This document shows, piece after piece, positions 1-8,633 of a stretch of 64,000 nt of DNA. The stretch's first letter is position 1. Each line of letters opens with the position of its first letter. A program made the translations under genes and the position numbers. Source of the DNA: Paraburkholderia xenovorans LB400 (lineage in GTDB: Bacteria; Pseudomonadota; Gammaproteobacteria; Burkholderiales; Burkholderiaceae); the NCBI RefSeq assembly GCF_000013645.1, contig NC_007952.1, positions 3,162,001-3,226,000 on the forward strand. Direction: 5' to 3'. The notes below the pieces were generated by a model that had not been told where the DNA came from, did no database searches, and saw only the letters and a program-made list of their open reading frames with translations.

Positions 1-656
1 CGCGGCGATTCGGGCACCAGTTTGCGCAGCACGAAGAACAGGATCAACGGCATGCCGCCGATAAAGTACATGGCTTGCCAACCGAAACGCGGCACGATCC
101 ACGCACCCAATGCGTTCGAAGCGAGCAGGCCGACCGGAAAGACGATTTCATACAGCAGCACGAAACGTCCACGGCCATGCGCCCGGCTGATCTCGTTGAT
201 GTAAGTCGCGGCCACCGGCAATTCACCGCCGAGCCCGAGCCCCTGAATCACGCGTAATACAACGAATGCTGCGAACGTCGGCGCAAAACCGCACGCAATG
301 CTGGTGATGCCGATAATCCCCGAACTCAACGCGATCGCCTTCACGCGCCCGCCGCGCTCCGCGTACCACGGAAAGACGAACGCGCCGATCAGTTGTCCGA
401 CCGAACCGGAGCCGATCAGAAAGCCGATTTCCCACGGCGTCAGATGCCACTTCGCGATCAGGATCGGCAACGTGGCCGCAATCGCGATCACGTCGAAGCC
501 GTCGAAGAACGTTGCGAGACCGATCAGTATGCGCGCGCGCACCTGCATCGCGTTTCTGGGCAAGCGCTCGAGACGCGCAATGATCGAGCCCCGGGTCACA
601 GGGCCTGAGACACCGGCGCTGCTGCGGTCCCCCATAGTGTTGTCGATGGTTCTCAT
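1..656 (-). CDS. MFS transporter, N-terminal 218 residues (cut by window edge)
   Basis: The minus strand is open from an ATG at 656 to the left edge, giving about 218 residues. The translation shows several hydrophobic segments typical of the first six helices of a major facilitator. It has an LGLGGELPVAATYINE stretch in the fourth/fifth helix region and ends in a KLVPESPR motif, the PESPR signature of the sugar/aromatic-acid proton symporter branch. The leader before the first helix is long, about 40 residues. It is the last visible gene of the catabolic operon, 28 bp after the reductase, so it probably imports the pathway substrate. The substrate cannot be read from the sequence. A start at the internal ATG at 635 is also possible. 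Confidence 0.85.
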   Translation of the reverse strand, partial: MRTIDNTMGDRSSAGVSGPVTRGSIIARLERLPRNAMQVRARILIGLATFFDGFDVIAIAATLPILIAKWHLTPWEIGFLIGSGSVGQLIGAFVFPWYAERGGRVKAIALSSGIIGITSIACGFAPTFAAFVVLRVIQGLGLGGELPVAATYINEISRAHGRGRFVLLYEIVFPVGLLASNALGAWIVPRFGWQAMYFIGGMPLILFFVLRKLVPESP

Positions 657-684
657 GCCGTTGTGCCGTCCGTCGTAGGTGTGG

Positions 685-1950
685 TTAGGCAAGCGCCGTT
701 GAGGCGTCGGTCAGGGTCGCAAGGTCGATCGTCCGGCCCTGGTTCATCCATTTGCGCGACAGTTTCAGTTCGCGCGGTGTATTGATCGCGATCACGCCGC
801 GAATCGCACTGTCTTCCAGATAAAACAGCGTGGCGCGTTTGCCCGGCAAATCGCCGCGCACAGCCAATTGCGCGTCGCCCGGAATGTCGCCGAGAATCTG
901 CAGATTCACGTCGTACTGATCGGACCAGAACCACGGGATATCCGCGTACGGTTCGAAGATGCCGAGCAATGCCTTGGCGGCGGCAATCGCCTGGTTCTGC
1001 GCGTTGGCCCACGATTCGAGCCGCACGCGGCGCTTGAGCCACGCGCTCGGATGATTGGCGACGTCGCCGCACGCGAAAATACGCGGGTCGTCGGTGGCGC
1101 CGAAGTGATCGACCACGATGCCGTCTTCCACCTTCACGCCGGCGGCTTGCGCCAACGCCGTATGCGGCGTGAGACCGATACCGGCCACCGCGAAATCGGC
1201 GTCGAGCGTCGAGCCGTCCGCGAATGTGGCGCGAATGCGGTTGGCGTCGTTCGGATGATCTTCGAGCGACACGAGCGTGGCGTTCAGCCGCACGTCCACG
1301 CCATTCGCGCGGTGCAGGTCGAGCAGGAAGCCGGACACCATCGGCGGCAACGAGCGTGCGCACAGACGCGGCGCGCCTTCCACTACCGTCGCTTCGACGC
1401 CGAGCTTGCGCGCGGTCGCCGCGACTTCGAGGCCGATCCAGCCGCCACCTACCACCAGTACGCGCTTGCTGGCGCGCAGTCGCTCACCCAAAGCAACGGC
1501 TTCGTCGAGCGTGCGCAGGTAGGCGACGTGCGAGGTCTTCACGAGCGACGCCGGCAACTTGCGTGCAGCACCGCCCGTCGCGATCACCAACCGGTCGTAC
1601 TGCACTTCACGTCCCGACTGTGTACGCACGATGCGCTGTTCGCGATCGATCGAAGTCGCGCAATCCGGTTGCCATGCTTCGACGTTCAGCGCTTCGAAGT
1701 CATCCGGCTTTACGAGCCGCACGGTCTCGATATCCGCTTCTCCCGCCAGCACCGCTTTCGATAGCGGCGGCCGTTCGTAAGGAAGATGGACTTCGTCGGC
1801 GATCATCACGAGGCGGCCGTCGAAGCCTTCCTTGCGCAAAGTCTTCACGACCCAGCCCGCTGCCTGACCGCCGCCGATCACGACGATGGTGCGCGGCGCC
1901 TCGAGTCCGGCGTGGGCGGCTTGCGCCTTTGCAGCAGCAGCGTCAGTCAT
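685..1950 (-). CDS. FAD/NAD(P)-dependent ferredoxin reductase of a Rieske oxygenase
   Basis: This 421-residue protein has the two-dinucleotide-fold layout of BphA4/HcaD-type ferredoxin reductases. The N-terminal FAD fold carries VVIGGGQAAGWV, and LPYERPPLSK follows. A second fold near residue 150 carries VLVVGGGWIGLEVAA for NAD(P)H. IFACGDVA near residue 290 is the C-terminal FAD-binding GD motif. In this family the enzyme passes electrons from NAD(P)H to a Rieske [2Fe-2S] ferredoxin. The matching ferredoxin starts the same operon at 12651, and the oxygenase alpha subunit is also there, so the three are likely one electron chain although 9 kb apart. Its start overlaps the stop of the VOC gene by 8 bases (ATGACTGA). 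Confidence 0.9.
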   Translation of the reverse strand: MTDAAAAKAQAAHAGLEAPRTIVVIGGGQAAGWVVKTLRKEGFDGRLVMIADEVHLPYERPPLSKAVLAGEADIETVRLVKPDDFEALNVEAWQPDCATSIDREQRIVRTQSGREVQYDRLVIATGGAARKLPASLVKTSHVAYLRTLDEAVALGERLRASKRVLVVGGGWIGLEVAATARKLGVEATVVEGAPRLCARSLPPMVSGFLLDLHRANGVDVRLNATLVSLEDHPNDANRIRATFADGSTLDADFAVAGIGLTPHTALAQAAGVKVEDGIVVDHFGATDDPRIFACGDVANHPSAWLKRRVRLESWANAQNQAIAAAKALLGIFEPYADIPWFWSDQYDVNLQILGDIPGDAQLAVRGDLPGKRATLFYLEDSAIRGVIAINTPRELKLSRKWMNQGRTIDLATLTDASTALA

Positions 1951-2908
1951 TTTTCCGCTCCGTCATGAACTTGCCCTCGGGCGCCTTCGCGTTTTTCTGG
2001 CGCCGCGTGTTGCCGTCGATGCCGCCGTCGATCGCCCATTCGGCGAACACGGTCGGACCCGGTTCGAAATCGCGCGGCTGCCATTCGGGCGTGAGCTGGT
2101 CTTCGTCCGCGTAGTACTCGATCAGGCCACCCGCCGGATTCTGGAAGTACCAGAAGTAAGCCGACGACACCGGATGACGCCCCGGCCCGAGTTGCGTGTC
2201 CCAGCCGCAGCGGCTGATATGCATGCCGCCGCCGAACACTTCGTGGATATCGCGCACGGTGAACGCCACGTGGTTCAGGCCGCGTTTACCGTTGGGCAAA
2301 GCCAGCAGGAAAATGTCGTGATGGCCTCCGTGCGGCGCGCAGCGCATGAACGCGCCACGGCCCGGATAACGGTCCGACATTTCGAAGCCCAGCAGTTCGT
2401 GATAGAACTTTTCCTGTTCGGCGAGACGGTTCGTGAAGAACACTACGTGACCCACTTCGACCGGTTCGGCGTGCTCGTAAATCGGCGACGGCTGATCGAC
2501 GCGCAACGTCTGGCCCCACACATTCGACGGCGAACCGTGAATGTCGAGCGCGCGCTTGCGGGTCACTTCAACGCGAACCGCCATGCCGTTCGGGTCGATG
2601 CAGCCGACGGCGTCTTCGGTTTCGAAATGGCCGGGCTGGCCGGCAAAGCGGCCGCGCAGTGCGTCGAGTTCGGCTTTCGTTGCCACGCCCCAGGTCACTT
2701 CGCGCAGCGTCGGGCCTTCTTCGAACGCGGGCGGCAGCGACGGATCGTCCGCATTCACGACGAGAACCGTGCAGCCGTTCAGCGTTTCAAAGCGCGCCCG
2801 GGTTTCGTCGTGCGCGACTTCCTTCAGGCCCCAGTCCGCAAAAAAGCGGCGGCAGGCGGCGAGGTCCGTCACGCCGTAAATAATCTGTTCAATGCCGAGA
2901 ATCGTCAT
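1943..2908 (-). CDS. VOC-family extradiol-dioxygenase-like protein
   Basis: This is a 321-residue vicinal-oxygen-chelate protein with two beta-alpha-beta-beta-beta modules, the size of type I extradiol ring-cleavage dioxygenases. The C-terminal module keeps the candidate metal ligands: His in VGHVVFFT, His in GLNHVAFTV and Glu in GLIEYYADED. By family knowledge, such proteins cleave catechols next to the hydroxyls with Fe(II), and a few instead isomerise or hydrolyse substrates. I chose the ATG at 2908 (MTILGIEQ) because it begins the first VOC strand; a longer frame to 2947 adds 13 unlikely residues. It sits 26 bp after the aldehyde dehydrogenase. The presence of an alpha/beta hydrolase in the operon fits meta-cleavage, but the substrate is unknown. 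Confidence 0.82.
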   Translation of the reverse strand: MTILGIEQIIYGVTDLAACRRFFADWGLKEVAHDETRARFETLNGCTVLVVNADDPSLPPAFEEGPTLREVTWGVATKAELDALRGRFAGQPGHFETEDAVGCIDPNGMAVRVEVTRKRALDIHGSPSNVWGQTLRVDQPSPIYEHAEPVEVGHVVFFTNRLAEQEKFYHELLGFEMSDRYPGRGAFMRCAPHGGHHDIFLLALPNGKRGLNHVAFTVRDIHEVFGGGMHISRCGWDTQLGPGRHPVSSAYFWYFQNPAGGLIEYYADEDQLTPEWQPRDFEPGPTVFAEWAIDGGIDGNTRRQKNAKAPEGKFMTERKND

Positions 2909-2934
2909 AACGTGCCTCTTGCGTATCCAGCGTA

Positions 2935-4434
2935 TTAGTTCGCCCACGCCAGCGGCGCGTCGTTCAAGCCCCAGTAGAGGCTCTTCTGTTGCATGTATTC
3001 GCGGATGCCGAGCCGGCCCTTCTCGCGTCCCATGCCGCTCTCTTTCCAGCCGCTGAACGGCGTCGAGATCGAGAACAGCTTGTAGGTGTTGATCCAGATG
3101 GTGCCGGCTTCGAGCGCTCGGGCAATCCGGTAGGCGCGCTTGTAGTCGCGCGTCCAGATGCCGGCGGCGAGGCCGAACACGCTGTTGTTCGCTTCTTTCA
3201 GCAACGAGGCTTCATCGTCGAAGGGCATGGCCACCAGCACCGGGCCGAAGATTTCTTCCTGGCAGATGCGGGCGTTGTTGGTCAGGCCTTCGAGAATGGT
3301 CGGCTGAAAATACGTGCCCGCTTCGCGGCCGTCGCCGACCGGGCGCTCGCCGCCGCACAGCAGACGGCCGCCTTCTTCCAGGCCGAGCGCGACATAGCGC
3401 TCGACAGTTTCGCGATGCGCCGCCGTGATCAGCGGACCCATCTGTGTTTCGGAACGCGACGGGTCGCCCACGCGCAGCTTGCGCGCGCCGTCCGCGAGAC
3501 GCTTCATGAACGTGTCGTAAATGGAGCGCTGCACGAACAGGCGTGAACCCGCAATGCACGCTTCGCCCGACGAACTGAAAATGCCGTACAGCACGCCGTT
3601 GACCGCGTGATCGAGATCGGCATCGTCGAAGACGATGGTCGGCGACTTGCCGCCGAGTTCCAGAGACACCGGCATCAGCTTGTCCGCCGCGATGCGCGCA
3701 ATGCCGCGGCCCACTTCGGTGCCACCCGTGAACGACACCTTCTTCACGAGAGGATGACGCACCAGCACGTCACCGATCACCGAGCCTTTCCCCGGCAACA
3801 CGCTTAGAACGCCCTTCGGCACACCCGCCTCTTCGCAGATGCGCGCCAATGCCAGCGAGACCAACGGCGTCACTTCAGCCGGCTTCAGCACCACGGCGTT
3901 ACCGCCCGCGAGTGCCGGCGCGAGCTTCTGCGCGTCCGAAGCAATCGGCGAGTTCCACGGCGTAATCGCGGCGATCACGCCGATCGGCTCATAGATGCTC
4001 ATGGTCAGATAGTCGCCGCGCGAGGGCGTGACTTCTTCGTCGAGCGTTTCGAGGCAGGCCGCGAAATAACGGAAGGTATTCGCGGCGCTCGCCACGAGCA
4101 CGCGTGTTTCGCCGATCGGCTTGCCGTTGTCGCGGCGCTGCAATTGCGCGAGCGCTTCATGGCGCGCCATGATCAGATCGGCGATGCGGTACAGAATCAG
4201 CGCGCGTTGATGCGGCTTCAGTCCCGACCAGTCCGCGCGCCGCCACGCGATATCGGCGGCTTCCACGGCGTCGCGGGCGTCGTCGGCATTGGCCGTCGAG
4301 ATTTCCATGTTGACCGACTGATCCGCCGGATACAGGCTTGTGTACGGGTTGCCACGCCCTTGCCGCCATTCGCCGCCGATGAAAATATCGCCGGTGGGCA
4401 CGAGGCTGGTATCGAAGTGAGTCATGTCGGTCAT
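2935..4434 (-). CDS. NAD(P)-dependent aldehyde dehydrogenase
   Basis: This 499-residue protein has normal length and motifs for the aldehyde dehydrogenase superfamily. The catalytic Glu lies in SLELGGKSP, followed by a GEACIAGSR block that holds the catalytic Cys. FTGGTEVGR matches the cofactor-binding loop and EEIFGPV the C-terminal domain. It oxidises an aldehyde to the acid with NAD(P)+. In this operon the ThDP enzyme could produce such an aldehyde by decarboxylation. The ATG at 4434 (MTDMTHF) is used; the Met three codons on is an alternative. It lies 31 bp after the aspartate-dehydrogenase-like gene. Confidence 0.93.
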   Translation of the reverse strand: MTDMTHFDTSLVPTGDIFIGGEWRQGRGNPYTSLYPADQSVNMEISTANADDARDAVEAADIAWRRADWSGLKPHQRALILYRIADLIMARHEALAQLQRRDNGKPIGETRVLVASAANTFRYFAACLETLDEEVTPSRGDYLTMSIYEPIGVIAAITPWNSPIASDAQKLAPALAGGNAVVLKPAEVTPLVSLALARICEEAGVPKGVLSVLPGKGSVIGDVLVRHPLVKKVSFTGGTEVGRGIARIAADKLMPVSLELGGKSPTIVFDDADLDHAVNGVLYGIFSSSGEACIAGSRLFVQRSIYDTFMKRLADGARKLRVGDPSRSETQMGPLITAAHRETVERYVALGLEEGGRLLCGGERPVGDGREAGTYFQPTILEGLTNNARICQEEIFGPVLVAMPFDDEASLLKEANNSVFGLAAGIWTRDYKRAYRIARALEAGTIWINTYKLFSISTPFSGWKESGMGREKGRLGIREYMQQKSLYWGLNDAPLAWAN

Positions 4435-4465
4435 TCCGGTTTGCTTCAGCTATTCAACTGATGGC

Positions 4466-5296
4466 TTAGATCACACAGCGCGCCGCGCGATTGCGCAGCG
4501 CACGCATCGCGCTGTAGGCGGTCAGCGCGGACGTCTTGGGGTTGTCCGGCAGCGGTTTGCCGCACATTTCCAGAGACATCTCGCCGAACGCGCCGCGCGC
4601 CACGACGCGGTGCACGTTGCGCGTCACGTTCGGATCGGCGATCAGCCGGACCGTGGTGTGGTCCAGACCGAGGCCGGCCAGCGCGATCGTCGCGGCCACG
4701 TTGGCGTTCTTCGGGTAGAGGCGGGCCGCTTCGCGCGCGCTGCCTTCGAAGATCACCTTCTCTTCGTTCAGCGTATTCAGGTCGCAGACCTGTTCCGCCG
4801 GCGTGCCGAGCCAACCCGTGGGCGGCTTGCGGCCGGTGTACAGCACTTCGTCGAGACCGCCGAGCTTGGCCGCTGCCAGCGCATCCACGCCGCCAATCGC
4901 GCCGGAGAGCAGCGTGAGCGTGGCGTCGCCTTCATCGGCGGCGGCGGACAGTGCGTCGAGCAGCATCATGTCGGAAAGCGCGCCGATCGAAGCAACCGCG
5001 CAGTCCGTGCCGGCCTTCAGCAACGGCACCACGTGATCGACCAGCGCGCTATGGCCCGCGCATTCCAGCGCGAAGTGCGGCTGGCTGCTCAAGGCGGACA
5101 CGGAGGCTACGACATCCACGGAGTCGCCCACTACTTCACGCACCGACGCCATATGACGCTCCGGCACGATCACGTGCGACACGCGCACCGTCGGATCGGC
5201 GGCGACCGAGCGGTACACCGCCTGGCCGATCGCGCCGAAGCCGATCATCGCGACGTCGACGGGTGCGTGATGCCCCGCGTAACCCGCATCACGCAT
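4466..5296 (-). CDS. Aspartate-dehydrogenase-like (DUF108) oxidoreductase
   Basis: This is a 276-residue protein. An N-terminal Rossmann fold (VAMIGFGAIGQAV) is followed by the C-terminal signature of L-aspartate dehydrogenases: YPKNANVAATIALAGLGLD and LIADPNV. The family oxidises L-aspartate to iminoaspartate, or runs reductive amination in reverse, with NAD(P). Here it is not beside NAD biosynthesis genes but inside a Rieske-oxygenase operon, so a related amino or imino acid is a likely substrate (inference). The ATG at 5296 overlaps the end of the ThDP gene by 8 bases (ATGCGTGA); an upstream Met at 5332 lies inside that gene and is less likely. Confidence 0.85.
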   Translation of the reverse strand: MRDAGYAGHHAPVDVAMIGFGAIGQAVYRSVAADPTVRVSHVIVPERHMASVREVVGDSVDVVASVSALSSQPHFALECAGHSALVDHVVPLLKAGTDCAVASIGALSDMMLLDALSAAADEGDATLTLLSGAIGGVDALAAAKLGGLDEVLYTGRKPPTGWLGTPAEQVCDLNTLNEEKVIFEGSAREAARLYPKNANVAATIALAGLGLDHTTVRLIADPNVTRNVHRVVARGAFGEMSLEMCGKPLPDNPKTSALTAYSAMRALRNRAARCVI

Positions 5297-6947
5297 GTTC
5301 CGGCTCCTGTTCCTTGACCGGCGGGCCCGCAAACGCGGTGGCGAACGAGCCGACCGACAGCATGTCCACTTCGACCAGCACGGGCCCGGTCTTCGCCATG
5401 CCTTCGCGAATGATCGCGTCGGCCTGGTCGAGCGATTTGATGCGGTAGTGCGTGAGTTTCAGGCTCTCGCAGAACTGTGCGAAATCCGGCTGGTGCAGAT
5501 CGACGTAGCAGCGGCGCCCGCCGTATTGCGCGTCCTGAATGTTGCGGATCACGCCGTAGCACTGGTCGTTCATCAGCACGATCATCACGTTGGCGTTTTC
5601 CTGCACGGCCGTTGCGAGTTCGCCGACGTTGACCATCAAACCGCCGTCGCCGACGAGGCACACGGTCTTCGCCGCGCTGCCTGCAAGCGCCGCACCGATG
5701 CCCATTTGCATACCCTGGCCAATGCCGCCGCCGAGCGCATGAACGCCCGCGCGCGGCGAGAAAATCTTCAGCATGCGGTTGCCCCACGTGCTGTTCGAGA
5801 TCGTGACGTCGCGCACCCAGTTGTAGTCGCGGCCCACTGCATCTTGCAGCGCGTCGACAAGACGCTTGTACGGGCCGAGGCCTTTGCCCACATCGGCGAC
5901 AGCGCTTTCGCGCGCGGCGGCGAGGTCTTGCGCGAATGCTGGATCGACCTTGAGGCGTCCTTCGAGCAGCGTCGCGAGTTCTTCCAGCACAGCCGATGCA
6001 TCGCCGTGAATGAACATCTCGTTGCGATAGCCGCGGTTATCGGCGAGCGCGTCGGCGTCGATGCGATAGAGCGGCTGCGGCAGCGCGAGCTTGTACTTCA
6101 GCGTTTCATTGCCACGCAGACGCGAACCGACCACCACCAATGCATCACACGTCTTGTAGAAACTCTCGACCGCCGCATGCACGTTGAACGCGCCGAGCGT
6201 CGCCGGATGATCTTCCGGCAGCACGCCACGGCCTTGCACGCTGGTCACGACGCCAAAACCCAGCGCCACCAGACGCTCAACCGCCCTGGTCGCATGGCGC
6301 GTGCCGCCGCCCAGCCACAACAGCGGGCGCCTGGCCGTGGCCAGCGAATCGGCGAGTTGCGCGACACGTTGCGCGCAATGCGTGAGCGTGGTGATGTGCG
6401 GCGCGGCCAGATCGGCGGGCCATTCCACTTCAGCGGCCTGAATGTCGATGGGAATCTCGACGCTCACCGGGCCGCTCGGTGCGGTCTGCGCGACGCGCAC
6501 GGCTTCGCGGATCGTCGGCAGCGCGGTTTCGACCGAACGCACGCGGAACGCGGCCTTCGAGATCGACGACAGCATCGACAGTTGGTCCGGTGCTTCGTGG
6601 ATATATGCGAGGTCCTGATCGAGGAATTCGGTTTCGATCTGGCCGGTGATATGCAGCAGCGCCGTGCCCGCGGTCAATGCTTCGACCATCGCGCCCGCCG
6701 CATTGCCCGCCGCAGTGCCCGTGCTGGTGAACGCGACGCCGAGGCCGCCGGAAACACGTGCGAGGCCATCGGCCATGTTCACCGCGCCGGCTTCGCCGCG
6801 CGCGCCGACATAGCGGATCTTGCCGCGGTTGTGGATCGCGTCGAGGATCGGCATGTTGTGGATCGAGATCACGCCGAATGCGGTTTGAACGCCGCATTGT
6901 TCGAGAAAGGCGGCGATCAGTTCGCCAACGGTGGTTTTATTAGACAT
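5289..6947 (-). CDS. Thiamine-diphosphate enzyme (acetolactate synthase/benzoylformate decarboxylase family)
   Basis: This 552-residue protein has the three-domain ThDP plan. The activating Glu is in ARGEAGAVNMADG near residue 50, a central NAD/FAD-like domain follows, and the C-terminal ThDP/Mg motif starts with GDGGLMVNVGE and closes at LMNDQCYG. Family members decarboxylate 2-oxo acids or ligate the resulting carbanion to another carbonyl. The sequence does not separate lyase from carboligase. Placed between an SDR and an aspartate-dehydrogenase-like gene and near an aldehyde dehydrogenase, a decarboxylase yielding an aldehyde is a reasonable inference. The ATG at 6947 overlaps the stop of the preceding SDR by 8 bases (ATGTCTAA). 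Confidence 0.88.
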   Translation of the reverse strand: MSNKTTVGELIAAFLEQCGVQTAFGVISIHNMPILDAIHNRGKIRYVGARGEAGAVNMADGLARVSGGLGVAFTSTGTAAGNAAGAMVEALTAGTALLHITGQIETEFLDQDLAYIHEAPDQLSMLSSISKAAFRVRSVETALPTIREAVRVAQTAPSGPVSVEIPIDIQAAEVEWPADLAAPHITTLTHCAQRVAQLADSLATARRPLLWLGGGTRHATRAVERLVALGFGVVTSVQGRGVLPEDHPATLGAFNVHAAVESFYKTCDALVVVGSRLRGNETLKYKLALPQPLYRIDADALADNRGYRNEMFIHGDASAVLEELATLLEGRLKVDPAFAQDLAAARESAVADVGKGLGPYKRLVDALQDAVGRDYNWVRDVTISNSTWGNRMLKIFSPRAGVHALGGGIGQGMQMGIGAALAGSAAKTVCLVGDGGLMVNVGELATAVQENANVMIVLMNDQCYGVIRNIQDAQYGGRRCYVDLHQPDFAQFCESLKLTHYRIKSLDQADAIIREGMAKTGPVLVEVDMLSVGSFATAFAGPPVKEQEPEHA

Positions 6948-7749
6948 GTCGTGCAACGCCTCCAGAAACATCGATATGACTGCCCGTCGTATAGGACGAC
7001 AGCGTCGTAGCCAGATAAAAGAGCGCTTGAGCGGCTTCTTCGGGGCGACCGAAGCGGCCTAGCGGAATGTTTTTCTTGCGCGCCAGTTCTGCCGTCCAGT
7101 CTTCCCAGCTTTGGCCCGGCTGCGCTTCTTTCGCATAACGGCGACGCCATTGACCCGATTCGACGATGCCGATCAGAATCGAATTGACGCGGATGCGCTG
7201 CGGCGCGAGTTCCACCGCGAGCGACTTGAGCAGGTTCTGCACGCCGGCACGCGCCGACGAAGTCGCCACCATGTGCGGCTCGGGTTGCAGTGCGAGCAGC
7301 GAGTTCACGCAGACAATCGCGGCGTTGCTGTTCGATGCGGAGGCATCGCGCAGCATCGGCAGGAACGCGCGGGTCGGGCGAATCACGCTGAAGTACTTCA
7401 GGTCGAGTTCTTCGCGCCAGGCTTCGTCGGTGGTGTCGGCGAAAGTCGACACACGGCCCTGGCCCGCGTTGTTGATCAGCATGCCAGTGCGGCCGAAGCG
7501 GCTCTGCACGGCTTCCGCGAAAGCTTTTACGTCGTCGGCGTCGAGCACGTTGCAGCGGCGCGCAAGCAATTGCGCCTGCGGGAACTGCGCCTTCAGCGCG
7601 GCTTCCGCTTGCGCGAGACGTTCGGTATCGCGGCCGCAGATCGCGACCGAGGCGCCGGCTCGCAGAAACAGTTCGGCAGTGGCGAGGCCGATGCCGGACG
7701 AGCCGCCCGTCACCACCGCTACCTGCCCGGTCAAGTCGATTTGGATCAT
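6940..7749 (-). CDS. SDR-family oxidoreductase
   Basis: This 269-residue short-chain dehydrogenase carries the NAD(P)-binding TGGSSGIG motif near residue 15 and NNAG near residue 93. The catalytic region is unusual: a Ser is present around VNSLLALQ, but the usual YxxxK is replaced by a VATSSARAGVQ stretch, so the active-site Tyr and Lys are not visible. Such atypical SDRs occur in Burkholderia catabolic clusters, and this one could be catalytically divergent. The GSHIDVSGG end is normal for the family. Its start overlaps the IclR stop by one base (TGATG), so translation is probably coupled. Confidence 0.85.
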   Translation of the reverse strand: MIQIDLTGQVAVVTGGSSGIGLATAELFLRAGASVAICGRDTERLAQAEAALKAQFPQAQLLARRCNVLDADDVKAFAEAVQSRFGRTGMLINNAGQGRVSTFADTTDEAWREELDLKYFSVIRPTRAFLPMLRDASASNSNAAIVCVNSLLALQPEPHMVATSSARAGVQNLLKSLAVELAPQRIRVNSILIGIVESGQWRRRYAKEAQPGQSWEDWTAELARKKNIPLGRFGRPEEAAQALFYLATTLSSYTTGSHIDVSGGVARHV

Positions 7750-8633
7750 CAGAGCCCCAATGCCTTCATGTATTTGCTGCCCGCATTCGGCCCACTCTTC
7801 GGCCGATAGTTGAGCCGCTGCGAAAGATCGTCGGCGGCGCGGCGGACCTTGTCGATCAGGCCGCTGTCGAGCAGCGACGCGTCGATCTCGTGGCGCGGAA
7901 TCGTCGTCGTGATGACGGCGACGATGCGTCCCGTTTCGTTGCGCACCGGCGCGCTCACCACGGAAATGCCGCGTTCGAACGACGACTCGCTGATCGCGAA
8001 ACCGCGCCGCGCGTCGTCGCGAATCCGTTCGTACAGGTCGTCCACGGTGATGGGCGTCTGCTTCGTGAAGCGTTCGAGTTCCGGCTCGGGATAGAGCTTC
8101 TTCAAGTCATCAAGTGTCAGGTCGCCCATCAGCACCTGCCCGTGCGTCGTGGCATGAGCCGGCAGACGCGTGCCCACGTTCACCTTCACCGAGCTGAAAA
8201 TCGGCGTATGGCTTTGCGCCTTGGCGACGAACACGACGTCGCGTCCATCGCGGATCACGATGTGGCTGGTGAGGCCGGTTTCCGTACGCAGCGCTTCGAT
8301 GACCGGCAAGCCGAGGTCGGTCAGTTCGAGCGAGCTCAGATATTCGAAACCGAGCCGCAGCACGGCAACGCCGAGGCGATAGTTGCGGTCCTTGTCGGCA
8401 CGTTCGAGAAAGCCGAGCGATTCGAGGGTTTGCAGCAGACGGAACACCGTCGTGCGAGGAATCTTCAGGCGCTTCGATAATTCCGGCGCGCCGAGAACCG
8501 GCTCGCGTGGCGAGAACTCGGTGAGAATCTTCAGACCGCGTTCGAGACCCGGCACCCGATAGGCGGTGTCGCCCGTGGTGTCGTTGCGGTCTTCGTCCGC
8601 GTCGCGCTCGGCGTTAATGGTGTCGGGCGTCAT
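7749..8633 (-). CDS. IclR-family transcriptional regulator
   Basis: This 294-residue protein has an N-terminal winged helix (GLERGLKILTEFS, then IPRTTVFRLLQTLESLGFL) and a C-terminal effector-binding domain (RLPAHATTHGQVLMG, FERGISVVSAPVRN). IclR proteins sense small catabolites and act as repressors or activators. It is embedded in the operon it probably controls. It is a clear paralogue of the IclR protein at 14271-15245: the stretch from GLERGL to the C-terminal region is largely identical or conservatively changed. A short palindrome at 12675-12694 is a candidate operator. The first 30 residues are acidic and low-complexity. Confidence 0.92.
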   Translation of the reverse strand: MTPDTINAERDADEDRNDTTGDTAYRVPGLERGLKILTEFSPREPVLGAPELSKRLKIPRTTVFRLLQTLESLGFLERADKDRNYRLGVAVLRLGFEYLSSLELTDLGLPVIEALRTETGLTSHIVIRDGRDVVFVAKAQSHTPIFSSVKVNVGTRLPAHATTHGQVLMGDLTLDDLKKLYPEPELERFTKQTPITVDDLYERIRDDARRGFAISESSFERGISVVSAPVRNETGRIVAVITTTIPRHEIDASLLDSGLIDKVRRAADDLSQRLNYRPKSGPNAGSKYMKALGL

